From: Pseudoalteromonas luteoviolacea
Lineage (GTDB): Bacteria > Pseudomonadota > Gammaproteobacteria > Enterobacterales > Alteromonadaceae
DNA: 64,000 nt
Reading direction: 5' to 3'
Assembly (NCBI RefSeq): GCF_001696455.1
Contig: NZ_MAUJ01000002.1
Span: 186,001-250,000 of the forward strand
Shown: one piece after another, positions 38,846 through 47,829 of the stretch
How positions within the stretch are numbered: the stretch's first letter is position 1
How the letters are laid out: each line of letters opens with the position of its first letter
Program-made: the position numbers and the translations under genes
Notes under the pieces: model-generated
The model's input: only the letters and a program-made list of their open reading frames with translations
Database searches by the model: none
What the model was told of the DNA's origin: nothing

Positions 38846-40144
38846 ATGAATCGCGAGCAGTTATTAAGCACTTATTTTAACCACCACGATGGCTGTGAGC
38901 CGTCGCTGTCGTTAGGAAAGCATGAGAAAATGGCATCAAGCCCTTTCCACTTTTTCCGAGGGACTGCTCCACTTATGTATCAAGACATCTTTGACGGTCT
39001 TATCGGGTTGCCAGACAGCGCATACGAAATCCCGGTAACCACCATCATGGGGGATTGCCATACCAGTAATTTCGGCTTTTTAAGTGAAGAAGGCTCCCAC
39101 GGAGAAACGCTTGTCTTCTCACCCAATGATTTCGATGATGCCTGCGTCGGTCACGCAATTTGGGATCTATTTCGCTATTTAGTGAGTCTCAACCTCGCCC
39201 AGCAAGCTGGTCAGCAACTTCAAGAAAGTACTGACGACTTAACCTTGCGACAAAAGCCTTTGGTATCTACCCAAGATGTTCAGGCTGCACAGAATAGCTT
39301 TCTTCAGCAATATATACTGACATGCGAAGCTTCTTTACGAGGTGAAAATAACAGTCAAAGTGCAATAACTCAGTTCAAACAAGACCACATATTACACAAG
39401 CGTTGGCAAAAAGGGCTACAACGATTGGTGGGCGGGTCCGCCTTTAACTTAAAAAGCAGCCTTGCTAAGAATGTTGAGTTAGCGACTTACCCACTGTGCT
39501 TCAAATCAGATCCACAAAAATTTGAACCTATCCATAACGACATCAAAACGAACTTGATCACGCAATTTAGACCCTATGTTGATGATGATATCATTGACTG
39601 CGTAGAAAGGTTAGATGCAGGTACTGGTAGCAACAACCTGAAACGCTATTATTTATTGGTGGGTCCAAGGACACAAGCGCCGATAGAGCTTTACCATATT
39701 GTTGAAGTTAAACAACAAACACTTGCTGCGCCTCTCCACTATTTTACAGATATGAGCCCTGTAAACAGACTAAATCAAGCTCATTTAACTGTAAATTGCC
39801 AGCGAAAAATGCAGCGTAGGCCCGACCTCATTATTGATGATGCACTTTGGCAAGGGATCCACTGGCTGGTTAGGTCTCGCCACCACGCCCGCGTAGGCAT
39901 TGACCCGGAACATATTGTGCTGGGCAAGCGGGCTGCTCAAAAACAGGGCTTCAGCCAATATGCACAAAGCTGTGCTGAGGTGCTTAGTTATGCCCATATG
40001 CGTGGCGATAGGCGCTCTATGTCGTTCCAACAAGCTTGTATAGAGACATTACCACCACTTTGCGACACACTCATTGATTTAGCGAATAACTATGCCCAAC
40101 AAGTAAAGTCTGATTGGGCAATATTTAAGTCACTCAGAAAGTAG
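38846..40144 (+). CDS. DUF2252 family protein (kinase-like fold)
   Basis: A 432-residue cytoplasmic protein with the family blocks FFRGTAPLMYQD, MGDCHTSNFGF (His-rich, similar to kinase/phosphotransferase catalytic loops), FSPNDFDDACVGHAIWDLFR (DFDD) and YVVEVKQ-like VEVKQQT. DUF2252 belongs to the protein-kinase-like clan, but substrate and activity are unknown. It is 2 nt after ppk2. It converges with rnz and their ends overlap by 15 nt. A joint function with polyphosphate-dependent phosphorylation is inference. Confidence 0.85.
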   Translation: MNREQLLSTYFNHHDGCEPSLSLGKHEKMASSPFHFFRGTAPLMYQDIFDGLIGLPDSAYEIPVTTIMGDCHTSNFGFLSEEGSHGETLVFSPNDFDDACVGHAIWDLFRYLVSLNLAQQAGQQLQESTDDLTLRQKPLVSTQDVQAAQNSFLQQYILTCEASLRGENNSQSAITQFKQDHILHKRWQKGLQRLVGGSAFNLKSSLAKNVELATYPLCFKSDPQKFEPIHNDIKTNLITQFRPYVDDDIIDCVERLDAGTGSNNLKRYYLLVGPRTQAPIELYHIVEVKQQTLAAPLHYFTDMSPVNRLNQAHLTVNCQRKMQRRPDLIIDDALWQGIHWLVRSRHHARVGIDPEHIVLGKRAAQKQGFSQYAQSCAEVLSYAHMRGDRRSMSFQQACIETLPPLCDTLIDLANNYAQQVKSDWAIFKSLRK

Positions 40145-41071
40145 TTTTTTGGGAACGTCTACGATGGTGCCATCATCGGCTAACAAAAGCGTTCCACTAT
40201 AGTTAGACTGGGCCTCGGATTCTAAGTTAGTTAGGAGCCCAGGTCCGTGATACCGCACGCTAAAATGCGTTAAAACTAGCATAGGTAGCGCAACTGACTC
40301 CGCAAATTGTGCAATACGTTTTGCATCGCTATGCCCAGTGTGGTGGCCCACCTTTTTTAGATCACTATGTGTGAACGTTGCCTCGTGTGCCACTAAATCC
40401 ACATCTAATACATACGGTTTTAGTAAACTGGGCTTTTCATTGTCACCACAAACAATAATTTTTCGCGGCTGCCAACTTGGAAATGCATATTTTTCAGAGT
40501 GAAGCACTTGTCCGTCAAACTCAACATCACGCCCTTTTTGCAACAGATTGAAATGCGCTCCTGTGGGGATGCCATCTTCCTTAAGCAACTTTATGCGCAA
40601 TTTGTTGGGGATTAGTTTTTCTGTAATTTTAAACCCATAACTTGGCACACGGTGTTTTAACTCCAAAACTTCCACTTTACAATAGTCAAACTCTAATGCG
40701 CTTTGCACATGCTCAATTGATATCGTTTTTAAGTCAAAAGGTAGCGCGACATCGGTAAGTGAAAATGTGGCGTTTAAATAAGCAATTACTTTTTCTGGGG
40801 CAATAATATAAACGGGTTCCTGCCTGCCAGACATCGCCATCGATGCGATAAGCCCAGGCAAACCGTAGCAATGATCTCCATGAATATGGCTAATGCAAAT
40901 GACACCTAGCTGATAGAGTGTTAGCTTAGACCTTAATATTTGATGTTGTGTCCCCTCACCACAGTCCACCAATAACCATTGCTTACTCTTCTCAAATTTT
41001 ACTGCCGTTGCAGACATGTTACGGTAAGTTGTAGGGCTTCCGGACGAAGTCCCTAAAAATTCTAATTGCAT
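40130..41071 (-). CDS. rnz: Ribonuclease Z
   Basis: A 313-residue metallo-beta-lactamase-fold endonuclease that trims the 3' end of tRNA precursors. The metal-site motif is ISHIHGDHCYGLPG, with LVAHEATFTHSDL and VGHHTGHSDA, the pattern of tRNase Z. The start chosen is the ATG at 41071 (MQLEFLGTSSG, the family start); the open frame begins at a TTG at 41086 with no clear ribosome site. Its end overlaps the end of the convergent DUF2252 gene by 15 nt. Confidence 0.92.
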   Translation of the reverse strand: MQLEFLGTSSGSPTTYRNMSATAVKFEKSKQWLLVDCGEGTQHQILRSKLTLYQLGVICISHIHGDHCYGLPGLIASMAMSGRQEPVYIIAPEKVIAYLNATFSLTDVALPFDLKTISIEHVQSALEFDYCKVEVLELKHRVPSYGFKITEKLIPNKLRIKLLKEDGIPTGAHFNLLQKGRDVEFDGQVLHSEKYAFPSWQPRKIIVCGDNEKPSLLKPYVLDVDLVAHEATFTHSDLKKVGHHTGHSDAKRIAQFAESVALPMLVLTHFSVRYHGPGLLTNLESEAQSNYSGTLLLADDGTIVDVPKKLLSE

Positions 41072-41148
41072 AAATAAACTAGACAACGTGTGTGTTATAA
41101 ATCACAGTGAGTTTAATGTAACTTTTGTCATAACTAAAGGATTACTAA

Positions 41149-41685
41149 ATGGACGAGCACCCTCTTAACTATCAAATTCTGGTTGTTGATATACAACAAA
41201 ACTTTCAACCACATATAGAAGAGTACGAAAGTGTTATAAAAGCCACACACAAGCTCCTCACCGCAGCTCACATACTCAACATTCCGACAATTATGTTTGA
41301 ACAATACCCAAAAGGGCTAGGCCATACCGATGAACGCCTCTCTTCCTTTGCGTCTAAGGTTATTGAAAAAACAACTTTCAGTGCATGTAAAGCAAACGAA
41401 TTAAATGAAGTTGAAAATTTCTCGAATACAAGTATCAAAGTGATAGTCGGGTTAGAAACACATATATGTGTTTATCAAACTGCACAAGATTTGCTTAAGC
41501 AAGGAAACACGGTCTACATTTTGGCTGATGGTGTCTGCTCAAGAAAGTTGCAGCATAAAAATTGGGCGTTAGACCAACTGCGCAGCGATGGCGCAAAGGT
41601 CATATGCCTAGAAACATTTTTGTTTGAAGCCCTCAGAGACGCGAAACATCCTCAGTTTAAACAAGTGTCTAAATTGATCCAATAA
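41149..41685 (+). CDS. Isochorismatase-family cysteine hydrolase
   Basis: A 178-residue hydrolase with the Asp-Lys-Cys triad of the family: D in LVVDIQQNFQP, K in VIEKTTFSACK and C in VGLETHICVYQTAQDLL. This matches YcaC/RutB-like amidases; the substrate is not known. It has an AAAGGA ribosome site and stands alone between divergent rnz and small genes on the same strand. No operon partner is evident. Confidence 0.88.
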   Translation: MDEHPLNYQILVVDIQQNFQPHIEEYESVIKATHKLLTAAHILNIPTIMFEQYPKGLGHTDERLSSFASKVIEKTTFSACKANELNEVENFSNTSIKVIVGLETHICVYQTAQDLLKQGNTVYILADGVCSRKLQHKNWALDQLRSDGAKVICLETFLFEALRDAKHPQFKQVSKLIQ

Positions 41686-41731
41686 ACCACAATGTGAGTA
41701 TGAATCAATAGTTTTAAAAAATGGCGACGTC

Positions 41732-41995
41732 ATGAAAAATGAATTGAGCACGAATTTAGTGCTGAAAGTGTATGAATATATAATACAACATGGGCAAGAT
41801 TATGATCTTGGTAAACAGCTCGACGGAGTAACCGCCTTTTCGGATCCTGATGGGTACACTATCTATCTCAAAGGCAGTGGTGTGTTACTTCGATTTGGCT
41901 TTCATAATACCTACCACTTTGAATATGACAAAGAGTCTCAAAAGGATGACTTTATGCGTAAGTTGCAACAAATCGCTGAGAAAGCCGATGCGTAA
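41732..41995 (+). CDS. DUF3081 family small protein
   Basis: An 87-residue protein starting MKNELSTNLVLKVYEYIIQHG, with LDGVTAFSDPDGYTIYLKG and a basic tail. The sequence fits DUF3081, a gammaproteobacterial family of no known function. No signal peptide or membrane helix. It overlaps the next small gene by 8 nt, so the two are coupled. The family name is a recognition from pattern and would need an HMM check. Confidence 0.7.
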   Translation: MKNELSTNLVLKVYEYIIQHGQDYDLGKQLDGVTAFSDPDGYTIYLKGSGVLLRFGFHNTYHFEYDKESQKDDFMRKLQQIAEKADA

Positions 41996-42305
41996 TATGC
42001 GCAAAACGAGAAGGCGACAAAAGCGCGATAATAATACATGTGAAGATTACATTTATAAAGTGATAGCAGAGCTGCAAAACTCCCCAAACAAGATAACAAC
42101 CCTAAACGAAAACTGTGAGTTTTATCAACAGCAACGGTTTTTGAAAAAAGGATTCCAACGTGCAATCGAGCATATGCAATGGGTGCTTGCAGTCGACGAT
42201 GATATAGCGCGTATCTGTAATCAAATCATGGCCGACGATTACATAGGGATACGACTTAGAAAATACCCTTTATTATTTAAAGGTATAATACAAAATACTG
42301 ATTGA
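41988..42305 (+). CDS. Small basic protein of unknown function
   Basis: A 105-residue frame from the ATG at 41988, with a second ATG at 41997. It begins MRNMRKTRRRQKRDNNTCED and continues VIAELQNSPNKITTLNENCEF, with a helical middle and acidic end. I do not recognise a family with confidence. Its start overlaps the DUF3081 stop, which supports it being real. The open frame reaches upstream to 41850 but lies inside the other gene in another frame. Confidence 0.6.
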   Translation: MRNMRKTRRRQKRDNNTCEDYIYKVIAELQNSPNKITTLNENCEFYQQQRFLKKGFQRAIEHMQWVLAVDDDIARICNQIMADDYIGIRLRKYPLLFKGIIQNTD

Positions 42306-42315
42306 TGAAATTGAG

Positions 42316-42387
42316 ATGAAAGATCCAAAAACAAACACTGTGATTATTTCTAAAAAACCGGAAGGGCTTCCGCCTAAAAAGCCCTAA
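42316..42387 (+). CDS. Possible 23-residue peptide with a stem-loop in its 3' end
   Basis: ATG at 42316 gives MKDPKTNTVIISKKPEGLPP followed by KKP and stop. It is 10 nt after the previous gene and has only a weak ribosome site (TTGAG directly before). A stem AGGGCTT / AAGCCCT (42363-42369 and 42379-42385) overlaps its last codons, without a T run. It may be just the terminator region of the operon; confidence in the peptide is low. Confidence 0.3.
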   Translation: MKDPKTNTVIISKKPEGLPPKKP

Positions 42388-42494
42388 AGTAAACGATGAT
42401 TTCTATTGTATATCATGTGGATGCGTTAAATTTCTATGCAAATAGAGGTCAGCACCTACCCTAAATTATACTGCTAATAGGATCGTCTTCTCCC

Positions 42495-43193
42495 CTATTG
42501 CTTGTTTTTGACTAGATCCCAAAACTCCGTGGTTTTTAGTATAGCAAGCGCGTCCTCTCCACCCCATTCGATTGCCAGCTCTGTAAGCCTTTTTACTTCT
42601 TCAAGGTTGCCTTTTTCTACAAAATGGAAGCGAGCAAGCTGTATAACTCCTTCAACATGTTTTAAGTCTTCAGCGTGACTCAACTCGCCAGCTACCACCT
42701 CAAACTCTTCTTCAGACAGGTCTAGCTCATTTCTTTGTGGCATATATTGATTCACTAGATTGATACCGTGGTAAACATGCGCTGTTTTATAACCGAGCAA
42801 AGCTGAACTATAAAGCCATTTATTAGCAAGAGTTACATTTTTTTCAAGGTAGCTTCCCTGAGTCAAAACCATGCCTAAATTGAACTGAGCAAATTTATTA
42901 TTGGCTTTTGCCGCATCAGCTAGAAAATGGATCGCCTCCTCCATGTGTGGAAACAATGTTTTAGGGTAAACATTGAACACAACATAAGCCATATTTTTTG
43001 ACGGAACATGACCTAATACAGCACCTTTACGAAAAAGTTGATAGGCCTTTTCCGGTGAGAAATCTTTGCCTCCTTTTGTTTTATAATACTGATCTGCAAT
43101 TGCATAAAGCTCTTCCGAAGACTCTTTCGCCAGTGCCTGTGCATTCACCAATAACGTCATTGTAAGACTTAATAAAACTATATACTTCATCAC
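42495..43193 (-). CDS. Secreted Sel1/TPR-like repeat protein
   Basis: A 232-residue protein with a signal peptide (KYIVLLSLTMTLLVNAQALA) and alpha-helical Sel1-like repeats: AYQLFRKGAVLGHVPSKNMA, FAQFNLGMVLTQGSYLEKNV and LANKWLYSSALLGYKTAHVY. Such proteins are periplasmic adaptors or inhibitors of protein assemblies. The repeat number is about four. There is no obvious partner gene; it is alone on the minus strand. Convergent small genes end 107 nt away. Confidence 0.8.
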   Translation of the reverse strand: MMKYIVLLSLTMTLLVNAQALAKESSEELYAIADQYYKTKGGKDFSPEKAYQLFRKGAVLGHVPSKNMAYVVFNVYPKTLFPHMEEAIHFLADAAKANNKFAQFNLGMVLTQGSYLEKNVTLANKWLYSSALLGYKTAHVYHGINLVNQYMPQRNELDLSEEEFEVVAGELSHAEDLKHVEGVIQLARFHFVEKGNLEEVKRLTELAIEWGGEDALAILKTTEFWDLVKNKQ

Positions 43194-43567
43194 ATATTAC
43201 TCATCATTTTTCTGCTTTTTAACTATGCTCATGGTTTACCCATTGGGAACCAAAAAGCGCTAACAAATGCATTGGCACCAGGGAAAGTGTTATATTTATA
43301 TTTCCGTCATGATTTGAGCGCCTAACTTTTCACCATTATTGAAATGATAGGAGAAGCTCTGTTTTTACTAAAGTTAAAATAGGTACACTTTAAAGTGATG
43401 CTATTAAGGCATATTCACTCTAAAGTCTATTCACGGACCTCGACCAGAACAATACCCTCTCCAGCCGTGCGGGGAATATTAAAAATTTTCTGTTTATTAT
43501 ATTTAATTTTTAGCGTCAAAAAGAAACACGATTTATTACCCGCACTTCTTTTAAATATCAATTATTC
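43194..43567. other. 374 nt without a gene
   Basis: Between two minus-strand genes. I see a 12-nt palindrome CACTTTAAAGTG (43386-43397) and the string GCGCTAACAAATGC (43258-43271) that recalls an integron attC end, but no matching partner. Nothing else is supported; it probably holds the promoter of the Sel1 gene. Confidence 0.4.
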
Positions 43568-43876
43568 TTAATCACTTTTATTTTCACCTGGAACTGGATC
43601 AACACTTATAATAAAATAAAAATACCATAAACACGCTAAAGCAAATATAAACATTAATTCAAAAACGCCACCAAATGTAGCAATCGCAATACAGTACGGC
43701 GTTTTTTTGAATAAACCTTTATCATGTTCAGTAAAGTTCTTTGAGTTTAATATTCCCTTGTAGGAAAAGTAATAATAAACTGCAAATAGCGGTGCACCTA
43801 AAAAGTACCCACCTTTAGTGCATAAAACCAGTGTAATACTCAAAGGTAACTTTAATATAAGGTGTTTATGATTCAT
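43568..43876 (-). CDS. Small membrane protein of unknown function
   Basis: A 102-residue protein starting MNHKHLILKLPLSITLVLCT. Hydrophobic helices at about 7-28, 25-45 and 66-92 (IAIATFGGVFELMFIFALAC, then LWYFYF) suggest three membrane spans. I start at the ATG at 43876; a GTG at 43885 in frame has no ribosome site. No family recognised. It stands before a 1.1 kb gene-poor stretch. Confidence 0.6.
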   Translation of the reverse strand: MNHKHLILKLPLSITLVLCTKGGYFLGAPLFAVYYYFSYKGILNSKNFTEHDKGLFKKTPYCIAIATFGGVFELMFIFALACLWYFYFIISVDPVPGENKSD

Positions 43877-45018
43877 AACTCTCACTTTATTGTAACATAA
43901 CCCGAGATTGTACCTGTTGCCCCTAATAAATTATCGTCGTAGACCATTCAAGCCAACATTTCTGATCCAAACAACAAGTTATGTAGAAGAAACCATTAGA
44001 AACACTCTTTCGAATTACAAGCATCAATTATAAAAACTTGGGTTAACGGGTTTGTATTCTTAAGTCTCAACCTACAAGTTATAAAAGCCTTAAGAAATAC
44101 AAGGCTTTAATGTAATTTCCCTCTCAATACATTTTGCTAGTAATGCCGCTCAGGTGAAGTTATCTTAACTGGTAATATTGCATAGGCCATGTATATTTTA
44201 CTATTTAATTGTATATCGAAATTCAGGTTAATTCATTTGTTTTGCTTAATGGAGTTAGATTTCGTACACTTACGCTCAAAATAGTCTAGATGGTTACCGC
44301 TGATTAAAAATATCAAAAAAGCTGAAATTATAGATATAAACCCTTTTACTAGCAACGCTTTTACTACCTGCCATTCACTACACAGCTTTGCAAAGTAGTG
44401 TAATAAAAAAATCGCTCCTTATATTACCAAAGAAGCTGAAAACAAAACTAAAACGACTCCAAATGGGTTATCCATTTTTCCCCTAACAAACAACACCATC
44501 ACAATCACTTGACAACCCGCCAAGTCTACCACATAAAACGGCTGTAGATGCTCTAGCTCGAGACAACGAGTACCCACTACCAAACAGCTAGCATCGGGCT
44601 GCGTACCTTCGAGCATAAATGGTCCTGCTCCTGTACCAACAAATGAAGAAGACCTCCCCAAACCTGAGATACGATTAATAACAGATTGGCCCAAACAAAA
44701 TTGTAAGCATAGATAAAAGAATAAGCCTAAAGTGATGTGGATGGGGGGTTGGCTTCGTCACTTGACTGTACTTATCTTTTTGAAAGCCAAACACTTAGCA
44801 ATAGAATATTTCATACCTCAATTCACACGAGAAATATAATAGTTCATTTTTCACTCTAAAAAACATCAGAACTTGAGTATAACCTTGTATCACAGCGCTC
44901 TTTATCAGCATAACTTGTAATTTTATCTCATTTTCACTTTTAGTTAACTTTAATAAATGACCACTGAATGAAAAAGTGATAAGGTATGCCGCATTTTTTG
45001 GAACCGAGAAAAATTGCT
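43877..45018. other. 1.1 kb gene-poor stretch before abgT
   Basis: No convincing gene. It contains two inverted repeats, AAAGCCTT/AAGGCTTT (44084-44108) and CACTAC/GTAGTG (44376-44400), and one long minus-strand open frame listed separately. The right end holds the abgT promoter region. It could be a decayed locus. Confidence 0.5.
44419..44757 (-). pseudogene. Possible remnant of a membrane protein gene
   Basis: The minus-strand frame is open from 44757 to 44419 (113 codons including stop) without a proper ATG; it could start only at a TTG near 44694. It encodes hydrophobic segments (HITLGLFFYLCLQFCLGQ and CQVIVMVLFVRG, then FGVVLVLFSASLVI). I recognise no family. It may be a decayed 3' part of a gene, or noise; no flanking repeats were seen. 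Confidence 0.25.
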
Positions 45019-46626
45019 ATGTCGAATGCAGTAGAGACTAAAGCTAAGCAAGACTCCCAATCTCCCGAGCAACAAGGTGGTTTATTTAACCGCTTTTTGG
45101 CGACGGTAGAATTTTTAGGAAATATGCTTCCTCACCCTATCACTCTTTTTGCGATGTTCTGTATTGCAATCGTTATATTCAGCGGTATCGCCGACTGGAT
45201 GGGATTAAGCGCAATTGATCCTCGCCCAGAAGGCGCGAAAGGTCGAGACGCAGATGGTGTTATCGAAGTTGTTAGTTTATTAAGTGCAGAAGGTCTACAG
45301 AAAATTGTCACTGGCTTAGTAACTAACTTTACTGGGTTTGCTCCGCTAGGTACTGTGCTTGTTGCGCTATTAGGCGTAAGTGTTGCCGAACATTCAGGCA
45401 TGTTATCTGCGGCAATGCGTGGCATGGTGATGGGGGCTTCAAAACGCCTTGTAACCTTTATGGTTGTTTTTGCGGCAATCCTTTCAAACACAGCATCAGA
45501 ATTAGGGTATGTCGTTCTGATCCCACTTGCTGCCATGATTTTCCATAGCCTTGGCAGACACCCGCTAGCAGGATTAGCCGCAGCGTTTGCTGGTGTATCC
45601 GGTGGCTATAGCGCCAACCTATTACTTGGTACCATTGACCCGCTTCTTGCAGGTATTACGACGCCAGCAGCTCAAATGATAGATCCTACCTATCAGGTTG
45701 GCCCAGAAGCAAACTGGTATTTCATGATGATTTCAGTATTCCTGATTGCGATTGTGGGTACATTGGTCACGGAAAAAATTGTTGAGCCAAGACTTGGCAA
45801 ATACGATCCAAATGAAGCGAGCATTGACCTTTCAGAAAATAATATTGAACATCTTACTGAAAAAGAAAAATCTGGCTTGAAATGGGCTGGTGTTTCTCTG
45901 TTAGTTGTGTCAGCACTTCTCGCTTTGACAATTGTGCCTGAAGACGGCATTTTACGCCACCCTGAGACTGGCGCAGTAGCTGGCTCTCCATTCTTAAAAG
46001 GTATTGTAGTATTTATTTTTGTTACCTTTGCGATTCCAGGCTTTGTTTATGGCCGCGTTGTTGGCACCATGAAAAATGACCGCGACGTTATCGATGCGAT
46101 GAGTAAAAGCATGAGCTCGATGGGCATGTACATTGTACTTGTTTTCTTTGCGGCTCAATTTGTTGCGTTCTTTAAGTGGACAAATTTAGGTACTATCTTG
46201 GCAATCAACGGGGCAGCCCTCTTACAAGCGCTAAACCTAACGGGGCCTGAAGTCTTTGTATTGTTTATCCTTATGTGTGCACTGGTAAACTTGAGTTTAG
46301 GTTCATCTTCAGCTCAGTGGGCTGTCACTGCACCTATTTTCGTTCCGATGTTAATGCTGGTCGGTTATGCGCCAGAAACCATTCAGGCTGCTTATCGTAT
46401 TGGTGACTCTGTTACTAATCTAATCACACCAATGATGAGTTACTTTGGCTTAATACTCGCTGTCGCGACCAAATACAAAAAAGATATGGGCATAGGTACT
46501 CTAGTTGCAACTATGCTGCCTTATAGCATGTTCTTCTTTGTAGGTTGGGTTGCCCTATTCTACATTTGGGTGTTTGGGTTCGGTCTTCCAGTAGGCCCTA
46601 ACTCTCCAATCTATTACACGCCTTAA
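45019..46626 (+). CDS. abgT: AbgT-family aminobenzoyl-glutamate-type transporter
   Basis: A 535-residue membrane carrier with about 11 helices. Markers are GNMLPHPITLFAMFCI, AFAGVSGGYSANLLLGTIDP and NLSLGSSSAQWAVTAPIFVP, typical of AbgT. Members take up p-aminobenzoyl-glutamate (E. coli) or export sulfonamides (MtrF/YdaH); direction here is unknown. I prefer the ATG at 45019 (MSNAVETK) over the one at 44986, since the upstream residues do not fit the family. No abgA or abgB is adjacent. A stem-loop follows. Confidence 0.92.
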   Translation: MSNAVETKAKQDSQSPEQQGGLFNRFLATVEFLGNMLPHPITLFAMFCIAIVIFSGIADWMGLSAIDPRPEGAKGRDADGVIEVVSLLSAEGLQKIVTGLVTNFTGFAPLGTVLVALLGVSVAEHSGMLSAAMRGMVMGASKRLVTFMVVFAAILSNTASELGYVVLIPLAAMIFHSLGRHPLAGLAAAFAGVSGGYSANLLLGTIDPLLAGITTPAAQMIDPTYQVGPEANWYFMMISVFLIAIVGTLVTEKIVEPRLGKYDPNEASIDLSENNIEHLTEKEKSGLKWAGVSLLVVSALLALTIVPEDGILRHPETGAVAGSPFLKGIVVFIFVTFAIPGFVYGRVVGTMKNDRDVIDAMSKSMSSMGMYIVLVFFAAQFVAFFKWTNLGTILAINGAALLQALNLTGPEVFVLFILMCALVNLSLGSSSAQWAVTAPIFVPMLMLVGYAPETIQAAYRIGDSVTNLITPMMSYFGLILAVATKYKKDMGIGTLVATMLPYSMFFFVGWVALFYIWVFGFGLPVGPNSPIYYTP

Positions 46627-46636
46627 GTCGTTATAT

Positions 46637-46670
46637 AAGGGCATTATGTGTGAATTCATTTAATGCCCTT
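46637..46670 (+). terminator. Stem-loop after abgT
   Basis: A 10-bp perfect stem AAGGGCATTA / TAATGCCCTT with a 14-nt loop, 11 nt after the abgT stop. No strong T run follows, so it may act as a message-end stabiliser as well as a terminator. Confidence 0.55.
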
Positions 46671-46954
46671 AATATCTCTCTCTTAGCTTCTAAGCATATA
46701 TTTTATACATAATAATATTCATTATTTAACAACACCATTCAAATCCCCTTCACAGAAAATCCCCAATTAAGGTAAAATCATTAACGCTTGAGAAAGTTAT
46801 GGTTAATCTTGTAAATGACTTTTGCTGGATATAAATTTTTGAATAAAAATAGAGCATTTTATTTGTTATTGTTCAAATGCTGTCCTAAAGTCCTTAAGGA
46901 ATTACCATAAAAGGAGCTTTCCAGCCAATAAAAAACTTGATGATAAGGCCAGCT
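46671..46954. other. 284 nt AT-rich spacer before the GST gene
   Basis: No gene seen. The palindrome TCCTTAAGGA lies near 46890. AAGG is placed six bases before the GST ATG at 46955. No promoter elements are distinct. Confidence 0.4.
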
Positions 46955-47590
46955 ATGTACACTTTGTTTTATTACCCACGTAATGCCAGTCTCGCCCCAC
47001 ACTTTGTTTTAGAAGCACTTAACGTTCCCTACCAACTTGAGCTTGTAGATAGGAAAAAGCATGCTCATAAGTCTGCCCAATACTTAAGACTAAACCCCAC
47101 AGGAAGGATCCCCACCTTAGTCGATGATGATTTTGTTCTATTTGAAAGTGGAGCCATCTGCTTATATCTCGCTGAAAAACATCCTGAATCTCAACTAATA
47201 CCATCAGAACCAAAAGAAAAAGGCGAGTTTTACCAGTGGCTTATGTACTTTACGACCACAGTTCAAGCAGAGTTAATGATCTATTTCTACCCTGAACGTC
47301 ACACTCAGAGTGCGTTAATGTACGATGACATAATTAAAACGCAGCAAAGCCGACTAGTTGGTATGCTTGAAATTATCGACCGCCATTTAGCTGGAAAAAA
47401 CTACGTTGTGAACGAGCAATTCACAATTTGTGACTGTTACTTGTTTATGCTTTGTGTGTGGGCTGATGAATTAAACAAGCCACCACTTCAATTTGAACAC
47501 TTGGCGAGTTATTTAAGATCGATGGCAAAACATCCCGTGATTAAAAAAGTATGTGAAACCGAACAAACCGATCTTAGCCCTTATAAATAA
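46955..47590 (+). CDS. Glutathione S-transferase family protein
   Basis: A 211-residue GST: N-terminal thioredoxin-like domain YTLFYYPRNASLAPHFVLEAL, with NPTGRIPTLVDD and ESGAICLYLAE binding glutathione, then an all-helical C-terminal domain (NYVVNEQFTICDCYLFMLC). Serine in the NASLAP position may be the catalytic residue, as in beta/theta-like bacterial GSTs. The start chosen is 46955 because of the AAGG site; the frame is open to 46937. Substrate unknown. Confidence 0.9.
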   Translation: MYTLFYYPRNASLAPHFVLEALNVPYQLELVDRKKHAHKSAQYLRLNPTGRIPTLVDDDFVLFESGAICLYLAEKHPESQLIPSEPKEKGEFYQWLMYFTTTVQAELMIYFYPERHTQSALMYDDIIKTQQSRLVGMLEIIDRHLAGKNYVVNEQFTICDCYLFMLCVWADELNKPPLQFEHLASYLRSMAKHPVIKKVCETEQTDLSPYK

Positions 47591-47601
47591 TGATTAACGT
47601 G

Positions 47602-47623
47602 AAGGCGGTTTGCTCACCGCCTT
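47602..47623 (+). terminator. Intrinsic-type terminator after the GST gene
   Basis: Stem AAGGCGG / CCGCCTT with an 8-nt loop, 11 nt after the GST stop; a short T stretch (TTTG) follows. Confidence 0.65.
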
Positions 47624-47829
47624 TGATTAACTACATTACCCACTGATTAAATATATAGAAAGGTGTAATTTTACATAATCATATTTATAGCATCTGCGAC
47701 TAAATAAAATACAACACAAGCACTCTCCGCTAGCCAAACAAACATATAAGGCAATGGCGCTTTCAACCCTTCATATTACTTCCTTGCCACGCTACTATAG
47801 TCCGCAGTAAATATTCAATAATAAGTTAA

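Noticed and set aside
43258..43338. attC-like sequences (GCGCTAACAAATGC and GCGCCTAAC)
   Set aside because: The two ends are not inverted relative to each other as an attC site needs, and there is no integrase or cassette array.
43430..43480. Similarity to the end of a group II intron (CAGCCGTGCGGGG)
   Set aside because: Too short, with no reverse transcriptase or domain V structure nearby.
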